From Candidatus Eisenbergiella intestinipullorum (GTDB lineage: Bacteria; Bacillota; Clostridia; Lachnospirales; Lachnospiraceae), in NCBI GenBank assembly GCA_019119815.1, contig DWWH01000004.1:1-64000 (forward strand): a stretch of DNA of 64,000 nt, read 5' to 3'. Each line of letters opens with the position of its first letter. The stretch's first letter is position 1. The notes beneath the pieces were generated by a model. The model saw nothing but the letters and a program-made list of their open reading frames with translations, did not search any database and was not told the DNA's origin. The translations under genes were made by a program, and so were the position numbers. Of this stretch, positions 44,863 to 53,255 are shown one piece after another.

Positions 44863-44991
44863 ATGGACGGCTGCGGCAGTAGTAATGGACGAAGTTGGGG
44901 CATGGCAGACAATAGGCATCGTATGCATGTATGTCGGAATGCGGACATGACCGGCCTGATCCGTCCATATTCCGATTCACATACCATCTGA
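44863..44991 (+). CDS. Possible 42-residue leader peptide or small protein
   Basis: The frame starts at ATG 44863, behind GCGAGGTGAG, and reads MDGCGSSNGRSWGMAD then NRHRMHVCRNADMTGLIRP, ending 10 bases before the big hairpin at 45001. Start-codon context and first codons resemble those of the gene at 42589. It could be a leader peptide whose translation alters the downstream hairpins, or chance. No homologue is known to me. Confidence 0.35.
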   Translation: MDGCGSSNGRSWGMADNRHRMHVCRNADMTGLIRPYSDSHTI

Positions 44992-45000
44992 CGATATTGG

Positions 45001-45076
45001 ATACCATTGCCCTTTTTGCGAACAGTATGTGCTGATGAAAGGATCTGCACCGGTTTGCGCGGCAATGGTATTTTTA
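45001..45076 (+). terminator. Three-tier hairpin with U tract in the mgtE leader
   Basis: ATACCATTGCC/GGCAATGGTAT (outer, 11 bp), GCGAAC/GTTTGC (middle) and GTGC/GCAC (inner) stack in one hairpin with apical loop TGATGAAAGGATCT, followed by TTTTTA. It is terminator-like, but unusually long. Confidence 0.65.
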
Positions 45077-45098
45077 TGCCCTAAAGGGCGGCCGCTTC

Positions 45099-45129
45099 CG
45101 GCATTTCCTGTCGGGTGCCGCTCTTTTTT
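45099..45129 (+). terminator. Second terminator-like hairpin in the mgtE leader
   Basis: CGGCATTT/GGGTGCCG with three wobble pairs, then CTCTTTTTT. It lies 180 bases before the mgtE start, where an attenuator would sit. Confidence 0.55.
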
Positions 45130-45308
45130 GCGGGGATCTTCCGCCGCAGGGCGGGCGTCCTTCCGGAATGGCAGTTCCGCCTTTCATCCGCACGCTTCAG
45201 CGCAGGCAGCCTGAGGACGAAGGGAGTATTCCGGGATGATTCTGCCAGGGATGATTCCGGACGCTTCTTTCGGAAATTCAGCATTTTTAAGCGAAAGGAG
45301 CAGACGGT

Positions 45309-46766
45309 ATGGAGAAAAACAGGAATGTGAATTTTACTGATCTTTCCAGCCAGATCAACAGCGGGATTCCTGCCGGGAACACTTCCGGAGGGAAACATCC
45401 CGACTATCAGAAGGAACTTCTTTCCCTCTTAAGAAGCGGGATGTCCCCGAAGCTTCTGAAAGAGGAAATCCGCAACTATCATGAAAACGATATTGCCGAT
45501 GTGCTGGAACAGCTCAGCCGGGAGGAGCGCGCGAGGCTTTACTGCCTGCTGGATGCGCAGACGCTTTCCGACGTGCTGGAATATACGGATGATTTCGCCC
45601 TTTACTTCAGCGAGCTGGGCGTGCGGAAACAGTCGGAGATCCTGTCCCATCTGGAAACCGACACGGCGGTGGAATATTTAAAGCAGCTGAACAAAACGGA
45701 ACGGGCGACGCTGATCGATCTGATGGACGACGAAACCAGGCGGGATGTCGCCCTGATCGGTTCCTTTGATGAGGATGAGATCGGAAGCCGGATGACCACC
45801 AATTACATCCACATTCAGACCGGAATCAGCGTCCGGCAGGCCATGCGGGAGCTGGTGGATCAGGCGGCAGAAAACGACAATGTATCGACGATTTATGTGA
45901 CTGACGCGGATCAGACCTTTTACGGCGCCATTGACCTGAAAGACCTGATCATCGCCAGAGACGGCACAGAACTTGAGAAAATCATCGCCACCTCCTACCC
46001 TTACGTGTACGCGCAGGAGCAGACGGAAGAATGCATGGAGCGCCTCCGGGATTATTCCGAGGATTCCATTCCCGTTCTGGATCAGGAAAACCGGCTCATC
46101 GGCGTCATCACCTCTCAGGATATCGTGGAGCTGGTGGATGAGGCAATGGGAGAGGACTATGCAAAGCTGGCCGGTCTGTCCGCCGAAGAGGATATGGAAG
46201 AGCCGCTGAAAAAAAGCGTCAGCAAAAGACTTCCCTGGCTCATCATTCTTCTCGGCCTCGGCATGGTGGTATCCAGTGTGGTGGGGCTGTTTGAGGGCAT
46301 CGTCGCCCAGCTGACGATCCTGGTGAGCTTTCAGTCGCTGGTTCTGGATATGGCCGGAAATGTGGGAACCCAGTCCCTTGCGGTCACCATCCGCGTGCTG
46401 ATGGACGAACAGATCACCGGAAAGCAGAAGCTGGCTCTGATCATGAAGGAAACCCGTGTGGGAGCTCTGAACGGCATTGTGCTCGCCGCCGCGTCCCTCC
46501 TGCTCATCGGCGCCTATATCTGCCTGATCAAAGGCCGGACGCCGGGCTTTGCCTTTGCGGTATCCGCCTGCATCGGAATCGCGCTGCTGATTTCCATGAC
46601 CCTTTCCAGCGTGGCCGGAACCGCAATTCCGATTCTTTTCAAAAAATTAAAGATCGACCCGGCAGTCGCTTCAGGCCCTCTGATCACTACGGTAAACGAC
46701 CTGGTCGCCGCCGTTTCCTATTATGGGCTGGCGTGGCTTCTGCTGATTCGGTTTCTGGGATTATAG
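45309..46766 (+). CDS. mgtE: Magnesium transporter MgtE
   Basis: A 485-residue Mg2+ channel. It has the N-terminal superhelical MgtE_N domain (about 50-165; NDIADVLEQLSREERARLYC), two CBS domains (about 170-295; DEIGSRMTTNYIHIQTGISV and EDSIPVLDQENRLIGVITSQ) that gate the pore by sensing Mg2+, and five C-terminal membrane helices (about 315-485) with LDMAGNVGTQSLAVTIR lining the pore. The ribosome site is AAAGGAG. Expression is probably controlled by the long leader upstream. Confidence 0.95.
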   Translation: MEKNRNVNFTDLSSQINSGIPAGNTSGGKHPDYQKELLSLLRSGMSPKLLKEEIRNYHENDIADVLEQLSREERARLYCLLDAQTLSDVLEYTDDFALYFSELGVRKQSEILSHLETDTAVEYLKQLNKTERATLIDLMDDETRRDVALIGSFDEDEIGSRMTTNYIHIQTGISVRQAMRELVDQAAENDNVSTIYVTDADQTFYGAIDLKDLIIARDGTELEKIIATSYPYVYAQEQTEECMERLRDYSEDSIPVLDQENRLIGVITSQDIVELVDEAMGEDYAKLAGLSAEEDMEEPLKKSVSKRLPWLIILLGLGMVVSSVVGLFEGIVAQLTILVSFQSLVLDMAGNVGTQSLAVTIRVLMDEQITGKQKLALIMKETRVGALNGIVLAAASLLLIGAYICLIKGRTPGFAFAVSACIGIALLISMTLSSVAGTAIPILFKKLKIDPAVASGPLITTVNDLVAAVSYYGLAWLLLIRFLGL

Positions 46767-46776
46767 GACAGTTTTG

Positions 46777-46812
46777 GGATTACAGGTGGCTTGTCCGCCT
46801 GTAGTCCTTTTT
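46777..46812 (+). terminator. Terminator of mgtE
   Basis: Stem GGATTACAGGTGG/CCGCCTGTAGTCC, then TTTTT. Confidence 0.9.
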
Positions 46813-46983
46813 GTTTCCAGCCATATTATTAACCCCTTTCTGCTGGTACATTTAGCATATGCCATTTGCACGAAGGAAATAATACTTTGCACGAATCTTT
46901 AACAGCAAACTCATCTAAGCAGATAAATTGCAACGTAAGAGCAGGTCGCTGTATGAAGCAGAGTATTTTATCTGTCACTGTCC

Positions 46984-47427
46984 CTAATATTTTTTCTGAA
47001 GCGTCCGGTAGAAAACTTCTCCCGCCGCAATCTGAAATATCAGATATCCGCTTAAAAACAGAAGAATCGGTCCACTCTGTTGTACAATGCCCAGCGCTCC
47101 AAGAGCAGAGAAAACGAGAATGGAAAGGCTGACTGCCACAAGCCCCAGCGCGTAGGCATATCGTCCGGCCCTGTCCCGGAGCCTTTCCTTCCGTTCATCA
47201 TGCTTCTCGATCCTTTCCTGCTCCCTTTTTTCCTGATAATGCTGCCTGTTCTGAGGACGGCTCCAGTAAAAATACTGTACGATCATCTGGATTCCCGGTA
47301 CGATCCCGGCTCCTGCCAGCCCGAACAGAATCCCTTCCAGCCTGCTTTCCGTAAGAAGAGCAACGGTCAGCATCAGGCATCCGAACGCCAGATAAACCGC
47401 TCCCGTGATGAAATAACTTTTTTTCAT
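46984..47427 (-). CDS. Small membrane protein, partner of the truncated XRE gene
   Basis: A 147-residue protein with four hydrophobic segments (two near the N-terminus, KKSYFITGAVYLAFGCLMLT and GILFGLAGAGIVPGIQMIV; two after residue 88) around a charged loop rich in arginine and glutamate. Such membrane proteins are often encoded directly after a small XRE-type regulator in clostridia, as here. The function is unknown. The start has GGGGGAG upstream. Confidence 0.65.
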   Translation of the reverse strand: MKKSYFITGAVYLAFGCLMLTVALLTESRLEGILFGLAGAGIVPGIQMIVQYFYWSRPQNRQHYQEKREQERIEKHDERKERLRDRAGRYAYALGLVAVSLSILVFSALGALGIVQQSGPILLFLSGYLIFQIAAGEVFYRTLQKKY

Positions 47428-47441
47428 AAGAAACTCCCCCT

Positions 47442-47654
47442 TTATGTTCTCCCGTCTTCCGTTTCCCCTGCTTTCTCCTGATCCGGCCTGCCCGCCGTTT
47501 TGTGGAGAAAAATCTCTTCAATTCTTTTCCCGAAAAAATCCGCGATGACAAATGCAAGCTCCAGCGACGGATTATATTTTCCATTTTCTATAGCTACACA
47601 CCAATCACAAAATTCTCTGTTATAATGACTTCTGGAGGTGTTTTCATGCAGCAT
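47442..47654 (-). pseudogene. XRE-family regulator, 5' truncated
   Basis: The frame keeps the C-terminal half of a small Cro/CI-type regulator, VAIENGKYNPSLELAFVIAD, FFGKRIEEIFLHK, which in intact relatives follows a recognition helix ending SRQTISAIENG. The N-terminal first helices are missing: the upstream 25 residues (MLHENTSRSHYNREF) do not match the family and derive from the promoter region and start of the divergent response-regulator gene. It therefore appears to be a deletion that fused the remnant to the neighbouring promoter region. DNA binding should be lost. Confidence 0.7.
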
Positions 47655-48317
47655 ATTTTAATTGTAGAGGATGATCTGGATATTCAGGAATTATTGAAAA
47701 ATTTCCTGCAGGATGCCGGCTACACCGTTACCCTTGCGGGCGACGGAGCAGAAGCGGTTTCTCTCTTCTCAGATACTCATTTTGATCTTATTCTGTTAGA
47801 CATCATGCTCCCCAAAATCGACGGCTTTACCGTCTGCGAACTGATCCGCAGAAAGTCCCGTGTCCCTGTCATCATGCTGACCGCCTTAAGCGGCGAAGAG
47901 GAACAGATCCGGGGCCTGGATTTACAGGTTGACGATTATATTACCAAGCCTTTTTCCATGCCGATACTGGTCCGTAAAATCAGAGCCGTTCTGCGCAGAA
48001 GCTCGATGGCGTCGGAACAGGAGCACCGGACGATCGCTTATAAGAATCTCGTTCTGGACCTGGACAGCTATACCGCTGCGGTAGATGGGGTTTCTTTTGA
48101 GCTCACGCAGCGGGAATTTGAGGTTCTGCGGGAGCTTCTGACACATCAGGGACGTGTGCTTACGCGGCAGAATCTGCTGGACAGGCTGTGGAAATACGAC
48201 TTTTACGGCGACGAAAGGGTGGTGGATACGCACATTAAAAATCTCCGAAAAAAACTGGGGATCGACTTTATCAAAACAATCAGAGGGGTGGGATATAAAA
48301 TTGATAAAGAAAATTAA
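47646..48317 (+). CDS. OmpR/VanR-type response regulator
   Basis: A 223-residue regulator. The receiver domain has the acidic pair EDD at 8-10, the phospho-acceptor aspartate in LILLDIMLPKIDGF (about 52) and the lysine in DDYITKPF. The C-terminal winged helix shows LTQREFEVLRELLTHQGRVL and VVDTHIKNLRKKLG. The start at 47646 has TGGAGGT. The kinase gene overlaps its end, and the pair probably controls the lipoprotein downstream. Confidence 0.93.
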   Translation: MQHILIVEDDLDIQELLKNFLQDAGYTVTLAGDGAEAVSLFSDTHFDLILLDIMLPKIDGFTVCELIRRKSRVPVIMLTALSGEEEQIRGLDLQVDDYITKPFSMPILVRKIRAVLRRSSMASEQEHRTIAYKNLVLDLDSYTAAVDGVSFELTQREFEVLRELLTHQGRVLTRQNLLDRLWKYDFYGDERVVDTHIKNLRKKLGIDFIKTIRGVGYKIDKEN

Positions 48318-49719
48318 GAGGAGCCTGTTTGCCAAAATATTTGGAATCACCTTTTTGCTGACCATCCTCTGTTGTGTTCTGACCTATACCGTTATTTCAT
48401 GGCTGGTTCCACAAACATACAGTACAACCCTTGACGCGAACCTGGAGCAGGCGGTCTCTTCCCTGATTTCAGAGTTGGAAACCATCTCCCCACTGGAAAG
48501 CGGAAGGCTTTTTGACGAGTTCCTCCTGAACAATAACGGGGTGCTGCTTCAGCTCTTTGATAGCAGCGGAAGCGCAATCGAACTGCCCTCTCAGGGGGAA
48601 ACGGAATTTCCCCGCCCGTCAGCAGGAGGAACAGCAACTGAGAATTCTGATCCGGCGGCTTACCGGGCATCCCACAGCTACCTGTTCTCTTTCGCGGGGT
48701 CGGACGCCGTTTATACGCTGACGGCTGCCGGAAGCGCACATGAGGTCGACCTGCTCAGAAGTACCCTGGCAGGAGTGTTCATCCTTCTCTTTTTTGCGAT
48801 TCTTGCGATCTCTGCGCTCGCTTCCGTTTTTTATTCTCAATATGTGACAGAGCCCGTATTACACCTCAGCGCCGCCGCGAAACATATGTCTGAGCTGAAT
48901 TTCAACTGGAAATGCGAAGAAAACCGGACGGACGAGCTCGGCGTCCTGGCGCACAGCCTGAACGAAATGGCTGAAAAGCTTTCCGCCGCTCTGAAAAACC
49001 TGCAGGCGGCAAACGAAAAGCTGCGGGCGGATATCGCACATGAAAAAGAGCTGGAACAGGCGCAGCTTGACTTTTTTTCCGCTGTTTCGCACGAACTGAA
49101 AACGCCCGTTACCATCATCAAAGGCCAGACAGAAGGAATGATTCTGAAGATTGGAGATTATCGGGATCGTGAAAAATATCTGTCCCGTTCCCTTGAAATC
49201 ATCAATACAATGGAAGGCCTGGTACGGGAAATCCTGACGGTTTCGCGTATGAAATCCTCCAAAGCGGGTCCTCGCAGGGAAACCGTGGATTTTTCTGATC
49301 TTCTCAGACGGGAATACGCTTTGTTTGAGGATCTGATCGCGCAAAAAGGAATTGACTGGAACGAGAATGTTGCTCCTGCCCTCCGGATCTTCGCGGACAA
49401 AACGCTGATACAAAAAGCGGTCAACAATATTGTTTCCAACGCTGTTCTGTATTCTCCAAAGGGCGGTTCGCTCTATATGGACGCATTTTCTGAAAATGGG
49501 GCGGTAATTTTCAGATTGGAAAATACAGGCGTGCATATCCCGGATGCCGAGATCCCCAGACTGTTCGACGCTTTCTACAGAATGGAGCAGTCACGCAGCC
49601 GAAAAACAGGGGGAAGCGGCCTGGGGCTTTATATTGTAAAAACCATTTTGGAACAGCACAATTTCATATACAGCCTGAAAAATACCGAAAGAGGCGTATT
49701 ATTTTCAATCCGGTTTTGA
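48301..49719 (+). CDS. Sensor histidine kinase
   Basis: A 472-residue membrane kinase. Two membrane helices (about 12-34 and 155-180) flank an extracellular sensor of about 120 residues. A HAMP-like segment and coiled coil follow, then the H box FFSAVSHELKTPVTIIKGQT and ATP-binding motifs NIVSNAVLYSPKG and GGSGLGLYIVK. The start is a TTG at 48301 with GAGGGGTGGGA upstream, inside the last 17 bases of the regulator gene; no ATG is available near the first helix. The stimulus is unknown. Confidence 0.88.
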   Translation: MIKKIKRSLFAKIFGITFLLTILCCVLTYTVISWLVPQTYSTTLDANLEQAVSSLISELETISPLESGRLFDEFLLNNNGVLLQLFDSSGSAIELPSQGETEFPRPSAGGTATENSDPAAYRASHSYLFSFAGSDAVYTLTAAGSAHEVDLLRSTLAGVFILLFFAILAISALASVFYSQYVTEPVLHLSAAAKHMSELNFNWKCEENRTDELGVLAHSLNEMAEKLSAALKNLQAANEKLRADIAHEKELEQAQLDFFSAVSHELKTPVTIIKGQTEGMILKIGDYRDREKYLSRSLEIINTMEGLVREILTVSRMKSSKAGPRRETVDFSDLLRREYALFEDLIAQKGIDWNENVAPALRIFADKTLIQKAVNNIVSNAVLYSPKGGSLYMDAFSENGAVIFRLENTGVHIPDAEIPRLFDAFYRMEQSRSRKTGGSGLGLYIVKTILEQHNFIYSLKNTERGVLFSIRF

Positions 49720-49723
49720 AAAA

Positions 49724-49754
49724 GCGGGGCAGTCAGCTTTGACCGCCCCGTTTT
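49724..49754 (+). terminator. Terminator of the two-component operon
   Basis: Stem CGGGGC-A-GTCA/TGAC-C-GCCCCG with one mismatch, then TTTT. Confidence 0.85.
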
Positions 49755-49842
49755 ACTACACAGAAAAAACAGATTCGCCACAATGGTATCCCAAACAGTT
49801 CTGTTACGATATATTCAGAAACGGAAAGGAGTATTTCAAAAT

Positions 49843-50646
49843 ATGAAAAAACAAAAAATCACAGTTTTATTCCTCACAATGGCGCTTTGTGCATCGGCTG
49901 TTTTAAGTGGATGTGCGGCAAGCCAGACAAAACCCAGCCAGTCAACTACCAGCTCAACACCTTTGGAGGAAGCGAAAGACAGCGGCACTCCCGTTTCCTC
50001 TGACGAGGCTTCCCCGGCGCAGGCCTGCGAGAATGACGAAGTCCTTTCCTCTGAGGAACAGGCCGAAGCAGAGCAGGAACGCCGGGCTGAGATTGCTGAA
50101 AAGTATTCTATCTATGCTCCGTATGGCATGACATACGACACGAAAAAGGATCGTTTTTTCTATAACGGGCAAGTCGTGCGTTACTTCAAGGATCAGATCA
50201 ATTCTGATGAAACGAATGGCTTTTCCTATGATGACGGCGTGATAGACGTTGAACCCATCAGAGATGAATCCGGAGCCCTGACGGGCCTGAAGCAATCCTC
50301 AGACGCTGATTTTAATGCTCACACCAAAGAGCAGGAGGCATTGAAAACCGAATTGGGAAAAGCCGGAATTACGACGGACAGCGGCAGCTTTGAGCAGGGC
50401 GATCCGAACGATCATGATGACAGCCTGGATGCCTACACCGAATTTGGCGTTTCCTATGACAAGGCTTCCAATCATTGGGTATACGGGAAAAAGCCTGTCT
50501 ACATTCTTTATGATAAAGATCACTGCACGTTTTGCAATAAAGGCGTGAGCGACGGTGTCAGTCTGAATGTTGTCCGCGATGAGAACGGTAATATCGAAAG
50601 GCTGGTTCCCGTGGATAAGGAAGAATTGGAGCAGTTTGTGAACTAA
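49843..50646 (+). CDS. Lipoprotein with two BlaR1-tail-like repeats
   Basis: A 267-residue protein with a lipobox (ASAVLSGCAAS), an acidic serine-rich linker and two similar modules: YGMTYDTKKDRFFYNGQVVR YF and FGVSYDKASNHWVYGKKPVY. I recall such Y-Y-N-G-K-x-V-R repeats from the C-terminal tail of some clostridial BlaR1/M56 proteins; here they stand alone without a peptidase. It may sense or bind an envelope ligand. It lies after the two-component system, which may regulate it. ATG 49843 is chosen by the signal peptide and AAGGAG. Confidence 0.7.
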   Translation: MKKQKITVLFLTMALCASAVLSGCAASQTKPSQSTTSSTPLEEAKDSGTPVSSDEASPAQACENDEVLSSEEQAEAEQERRAEIAEKYSIYAPYGMTYDTKKDRFFYNGQVVRYFKDQINSDETNGFSYDDGVIDVEPIRDESGALTGLKQSSDADFNAHTKEQEALKTELGKAGITTDSGSFEQGDPNDHDDSLDAYTEFGVSYDKASNHWVYGKKPVYILYDKDHCTFCNKGVSDGVSLNVVRDENGNIERLVPVDKEELEQFVN

Positions 50647-50681
50647 CTCATAAATTGCCGTACGGTGGCAGAAGCATTCCT

Positions 50682-50824
50682 GTTACTGTTCACTGGCAAG
50701 CCAGCGAACAGTAACCCGGCCCGTCATTCCAGATCGCCTTCGGCGATGGACGAGCCGGATTCGGGCCGGAAAGCTTTTCTTACGTGCCGGTCAGCAAGTG
50801 CCCGGCACTGGCCTGAACAGTAAC
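50682..50824 (+). repeat. Family-1 three-hairpin intergenic element, copy 3
   Basis: Same architecture as 479-612 with different stem sequences. Hairpin 1 is GTTACTGTTC/GAACAGTAAC. Hairpin 2 starts CCGGC and keeps the ATTCCA bulge and an inner GATCGCC/GGCGAT stem closing with GCCGG. Next come GCCGG..CTTTTCTTACG and hairpin 3 TGCCGG/CCGGCA. The element ends GAACAGTAAC, a second perfect partner for the first arm. It begins 35 bases after the lipoprotein stop. Confidence 0.75.
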
Positions 50825-50863
50825 GTATTCCTTTCATTACACATCCAATCCGCAAAAGAACTT

Positions 50864-50892
50864 TTGACCCTGACATCAGAATATGGTACACT
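50864..50892 (+). promoter_or_regulatory. Promoter upstream of the 50997 gene
   Basis: TTGACC (50864-50869), 17 bases, TACACT (50887-50892) with an upstream TGG, about 100 bases before the start codon. Confidence 0.75.
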
Positions 50893-50996
50893 AACAAAAG
50901 CGGCTGCATATACCATCCGGTATATTCCGTCCGGCGCGTTGGAGCCGGACAGCGTGTTTTCTGTCGGCCGCAAGAAAACCCGGAATGGAGATTTTT

Positions 50997-51566
50997 ATGA
51001 AAAACCAGAAGGTTCCCAAGGGGAAATACGGATATCTGAAGCATCAGCGGAAGCTGGAGATCGCCAAAACAGTCATTTTATTCTGCCTTTCACTTGCGGT
51101 CTATCTGTCAGGCCTGATTACCACCGGCACGAACAAAAACCTGCTGACCATTGTGGCGGTGCTCGGCTGCCTGCCCGCCAGCCGAAGCGCAGTGGGCATG
51201 ATCCTATTCCTGCGGTCGAAGGGCTGCAGCGAGGAGCTGCATGAGCGGATCCTTCCCCGTGCGCAGGGGCTTCCCCAGCTTTATGATGTGGTTCTCACCA
51301 GCTATGACGCCACTTTTGAACTGGCGCACCTGGTTTTTAAGGGCAACAGCCTGATCGGCCTTACCGTGAACCCCAAATGTAAGACCGACGCCTGCGAAAA
51401 GCATCTAAAGGAAATGATGGCAAAGGATGCCATTCAGAATGTCCGCGTGAAAATCTTTCAGGATGTGCCCAAATATCTGAACCGCCTGGATCAGTTAAGG
51501 GAGCTTACTGTGGAAGATACGCAGACCAACGCCGTATTTTCTCTGATTAAGGCCATTTCCATCTGA
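50997..51566 (+). CDS. Membrane-anchored protein of unknown function
   Basis: A 189-residue protein with a basic N-terminus, two hydrophobic helices (TVILFCLSLAVYLSGLITTG and NLLTIVAVLGCLPASRSAVG) and a cytoplasmic domain of about 120 residues that I cannot assign. ATG 50997 has AATGGAG upstream. It starts a unit with the RluA-type gene 32 bases on. Confidence 0.6.
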   Translation: MKNQKVPKGKYGYLKHQRKLEIAKTVILFCLSLAVYLSGLITTGTNKNLLTIVAVLGCLPASRSAVGMILFLRSKGCSEELHERILPRAQGLPQLYDVVLTSYDATFELAHLVFKGNSLIGLTVNPKCKTDACEKHLKEMMAKDAIQNVRVKIFQDVPKYLNRLDQLRELTVEDTQTNAVFSLIKAISI

Positions 51567-51598
51567 ACCCCGGTGTACCGGCACAGGAAAGGAAGCGC

Positions 51599-52636
51599 AT
51601 GAGAGAAGTGACCATCGGCCCCAACGAGGGCGGACAACGGTTTGACAAATATCTGAAAAAATATCTGAAGGAAGCCGGAAACGGTTTCCTTTATAAAATG
51701 CTCCGGAAAAAAAACATCACGCTGAACGGACGCCGCGCGGACGGAAGCGAGAAGCTGAACGCGGGAGACCGGGTCTGCTTTTTCCTTGCTGAGGAAACCA
51801 TTGATAAATTCCGCGGAACGTCCTGCGCCTCTCCGGTTTCCGCCGTCCGGAAGGAAACGCTTCTTCCCATTCCCGTTTTGTATGAGGACGGCCAGGTGCT
51901 TCTTGTGGACAAGCCCGCCGGCCTTCTGACCCAGAAGGCGCAGGCACAGGATTATTCCCTGAACGAATGGCTGACGGATTATCTGCTTGCGGGCGGAAAA
52001 CTGAAGGAAGAGGACCTTGCTACGTTCCGGCCTTCCGTCTGCAACCGGCTGGACCGGAACACCAGCGGTCTGGTGATCTGCGGAAAAACACTGGCCGGAA
52101 GTCAGAAGATGAGCGAACTGATCCGGAACCGGAGCCTGCGCAAATTTTACCGGCTCTTCGTCGCGGGAAAGCCGCCTGCCGAAGGGCTGGCGGAAAGCTG
52201 GCTTCTGCGGGAAGAAAACAGCAATCAGGTCAGAATTTATGAGAAAAAGCCTTCTGACTCCAGAGCGGTTCCCATCCGCACGGGATGGCGGCTTCTGGAA
52301 GCCTATGAGGACTGCTCCTGTCTTGAGGTGGAGCTTTTCACCGGAAAGACCCATCAGATCCGCGCCCAGATGGCGGCGCTTGGCTTTCCTCTCATCGGAG
52401 ACGCGCGTTACGGGAAGGAAGCCGTCAACCGGCATTTCCGGAAGGCAGGCGTCCGCTCCCAGCTGCTGCATGCCTTCCGGCTGGAATTTCCGCCCCTGGA
52501 CGGACTTTTTTCCGGCCTCAGCGAAAGAAGCGTCGTCGCTCCGGAGCCGGAAAGCTTCCTGCGCATGCGCAGGTTCTGTGAAGGACAGGACGCCCGGCCC
52601 AAAGAGGGCCCGCGGCCGGCAGAAAAGGACGTATAA
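51599..52636 (+). CDS. RluA-family pseudouridine synthase
   Basis: A 345-residue rRNA/tRNA modification enzyme. The N-terminal S4 domain (FDKYLKKYLKEAGNGFLYKM) binds RNA. The catalytic core has NRLDRNTSGLVICGKT (about 149-164), whose aspartate after RL is the nucleophile, and TGKTHQIRAQMAALGFPLIG (about 243-262). The closest functional types are RluC and RluD; which uridine is modified cannot be told. AAAGGAAG precedes the start. recU follows after 2 bases. Confidence 0.9.
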   Translation: MREVTIGPNEGGQRFDKYLKKYLKEAGNGFLYKMLRKKNITLNGRRADGSEKLNAGDRVCFFLAEETIDKFRGTSCASPVSAVRKETLLPIPVLYEDGQVLLVDKPAGLLTQKAQAQDYSLNEWLTDYLLAGGKLKEEDLATFRPSVCNRLDRNTSGLVICGKTLAGSQKMSELIRNRSLRKFYRLFVAGKPPAEGLAESWLLREENSNQVRIYEKKPSDSRAVPIRTGWRLLEAYEDCSCLEVELFTGKTHQIRAQMAALGFPLIGDARYGKEAVNRHFRKAGVRSQLLHAFRLEFPPLDGLFSGLSERSVVAPEPESFLRMRRFCEGQDARPKEGPRPAEKDV

Positions 52637-52638
52637 CA

Positions 52639-53175
52639 ATGGCAACATGGAATTCAAGAGGCCTCCGGGGCTCCACCCTGGAGGAGCTGATTAACCGGAC
52701 AAATGAAAAATACAGGGAAAGCGGGCTTGCGCTCATCCAGAAAATCCCCACGCCCATCACCCCCATCCGCATCGACAAGGAGCACCGTCACATCACCCTG
52801 GCCTATTTCGACCAGAAGAGTACGGTTGACTATATCGGCGCGGTTCAGGGGCTGCCCGTCTGCTTTGATGCGAAGGAATGCGCGCAGGATACCTTTGCCC
52901 TCGCGAACATTCATGAGCATCAGGTTCAGTTTATGAAGGAGTTCGAAGCCCAGGGCGGCATCGCTTTTTTCCTGATTTATTATTCCGGCCGGGACGAGTT
53001 CTATTATCTGCCTCTGGCCCATCTGGAATATTTCTGGGACCGGGCGAAAAACGGCGGCCGGAAAAGCTTCCGCCATGAAGAGCTGAACCCGGAATATTTC
53101 CTTCCCAAAAAGAGCAGCGTGCTGGTTCCCTATCTGGACATGCTGCAGAAGGATCTGGACGACCGGCCGGATTAA
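52639..53175 (+). CDS. recU: Holliday junction resolvase RecU
   Basis: A 178-residue resolvase that cleaves four-way junctions in recombination and chromosome segregation. The nuclease core is visible: PTPITPIRIDKEHR, AYFDQKSTVDYIGAVQG and VCFDAKECAQDT, with the catalytic D..D..E/K set. IAFFLIYYSGRDEFYYLP lies in the conserved second half. It is almost directly coupled to the upstream pseudouridine synthase gene. Confidence 0.92.
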   Translation: MATWNSRGLRGSTLEELINRTNEKYRESGLALIQKIPTPITPIRIDKEHRHITLAYFDQKSTVDYIGAVQGLPVCFDAKECAQDTFALANIHEHQVQFMKEFEAQGGIAFFLIYYSGRDEFYYLPLAHLEYFWDRAKNGGRKSFRHEELNPEYFLPKKSSVLVPYLDMLQKDLDDRPD

Positions 53176-53255
53176 AACGCGGGGAGAAGCATCCCCCGGC
53201 CAGGTGCCTCCAGGATACACAGCGCCGTCTTACAGACGGCGGGAAAGAAGCAGAT

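Larger units (their letters stand above)
44846..45129 (+). ncRNA. Structured leader upstream of mgtE
   Basis: A dense set of complementary arms. TATGGACGG (44862-44870) pairs with CCGTCCATA (44961-44969). TCGGAAT pairs with ATTCCGA (about 44934 and 44969), in competition with ATGTC/GACAT. ATACCATTGCC (45001-45011) pairs with GGCAATGGTAT (45061-45071). The known Mg-sensing M-box was looked for because mgtE follows; only an isolated AGGTGAG-like start is present, so this is not a recognisable M-box. A second terminator hairpin lies at 45099-45129. The whole looks like an attenuation-type leader. Confidence 0.5.

Noticed and set aside
45029..45214. 61-codon frame in the mgtE leader
   Set aside because: Spans two terminator-like hairpins, no ribosome site, low-complexity product.
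44846..45308. M-box magnesium riboswitch upstream of mgtE
   Set aside because: Only a short AGGTGAG-like string is present; the conserved core motifs were not found.
46866..47132. 88-codon plus-strand frame after mgtE
   Set aside because: No ribosome site and it overlaps the better-supported minus-strand membrane protein gene.
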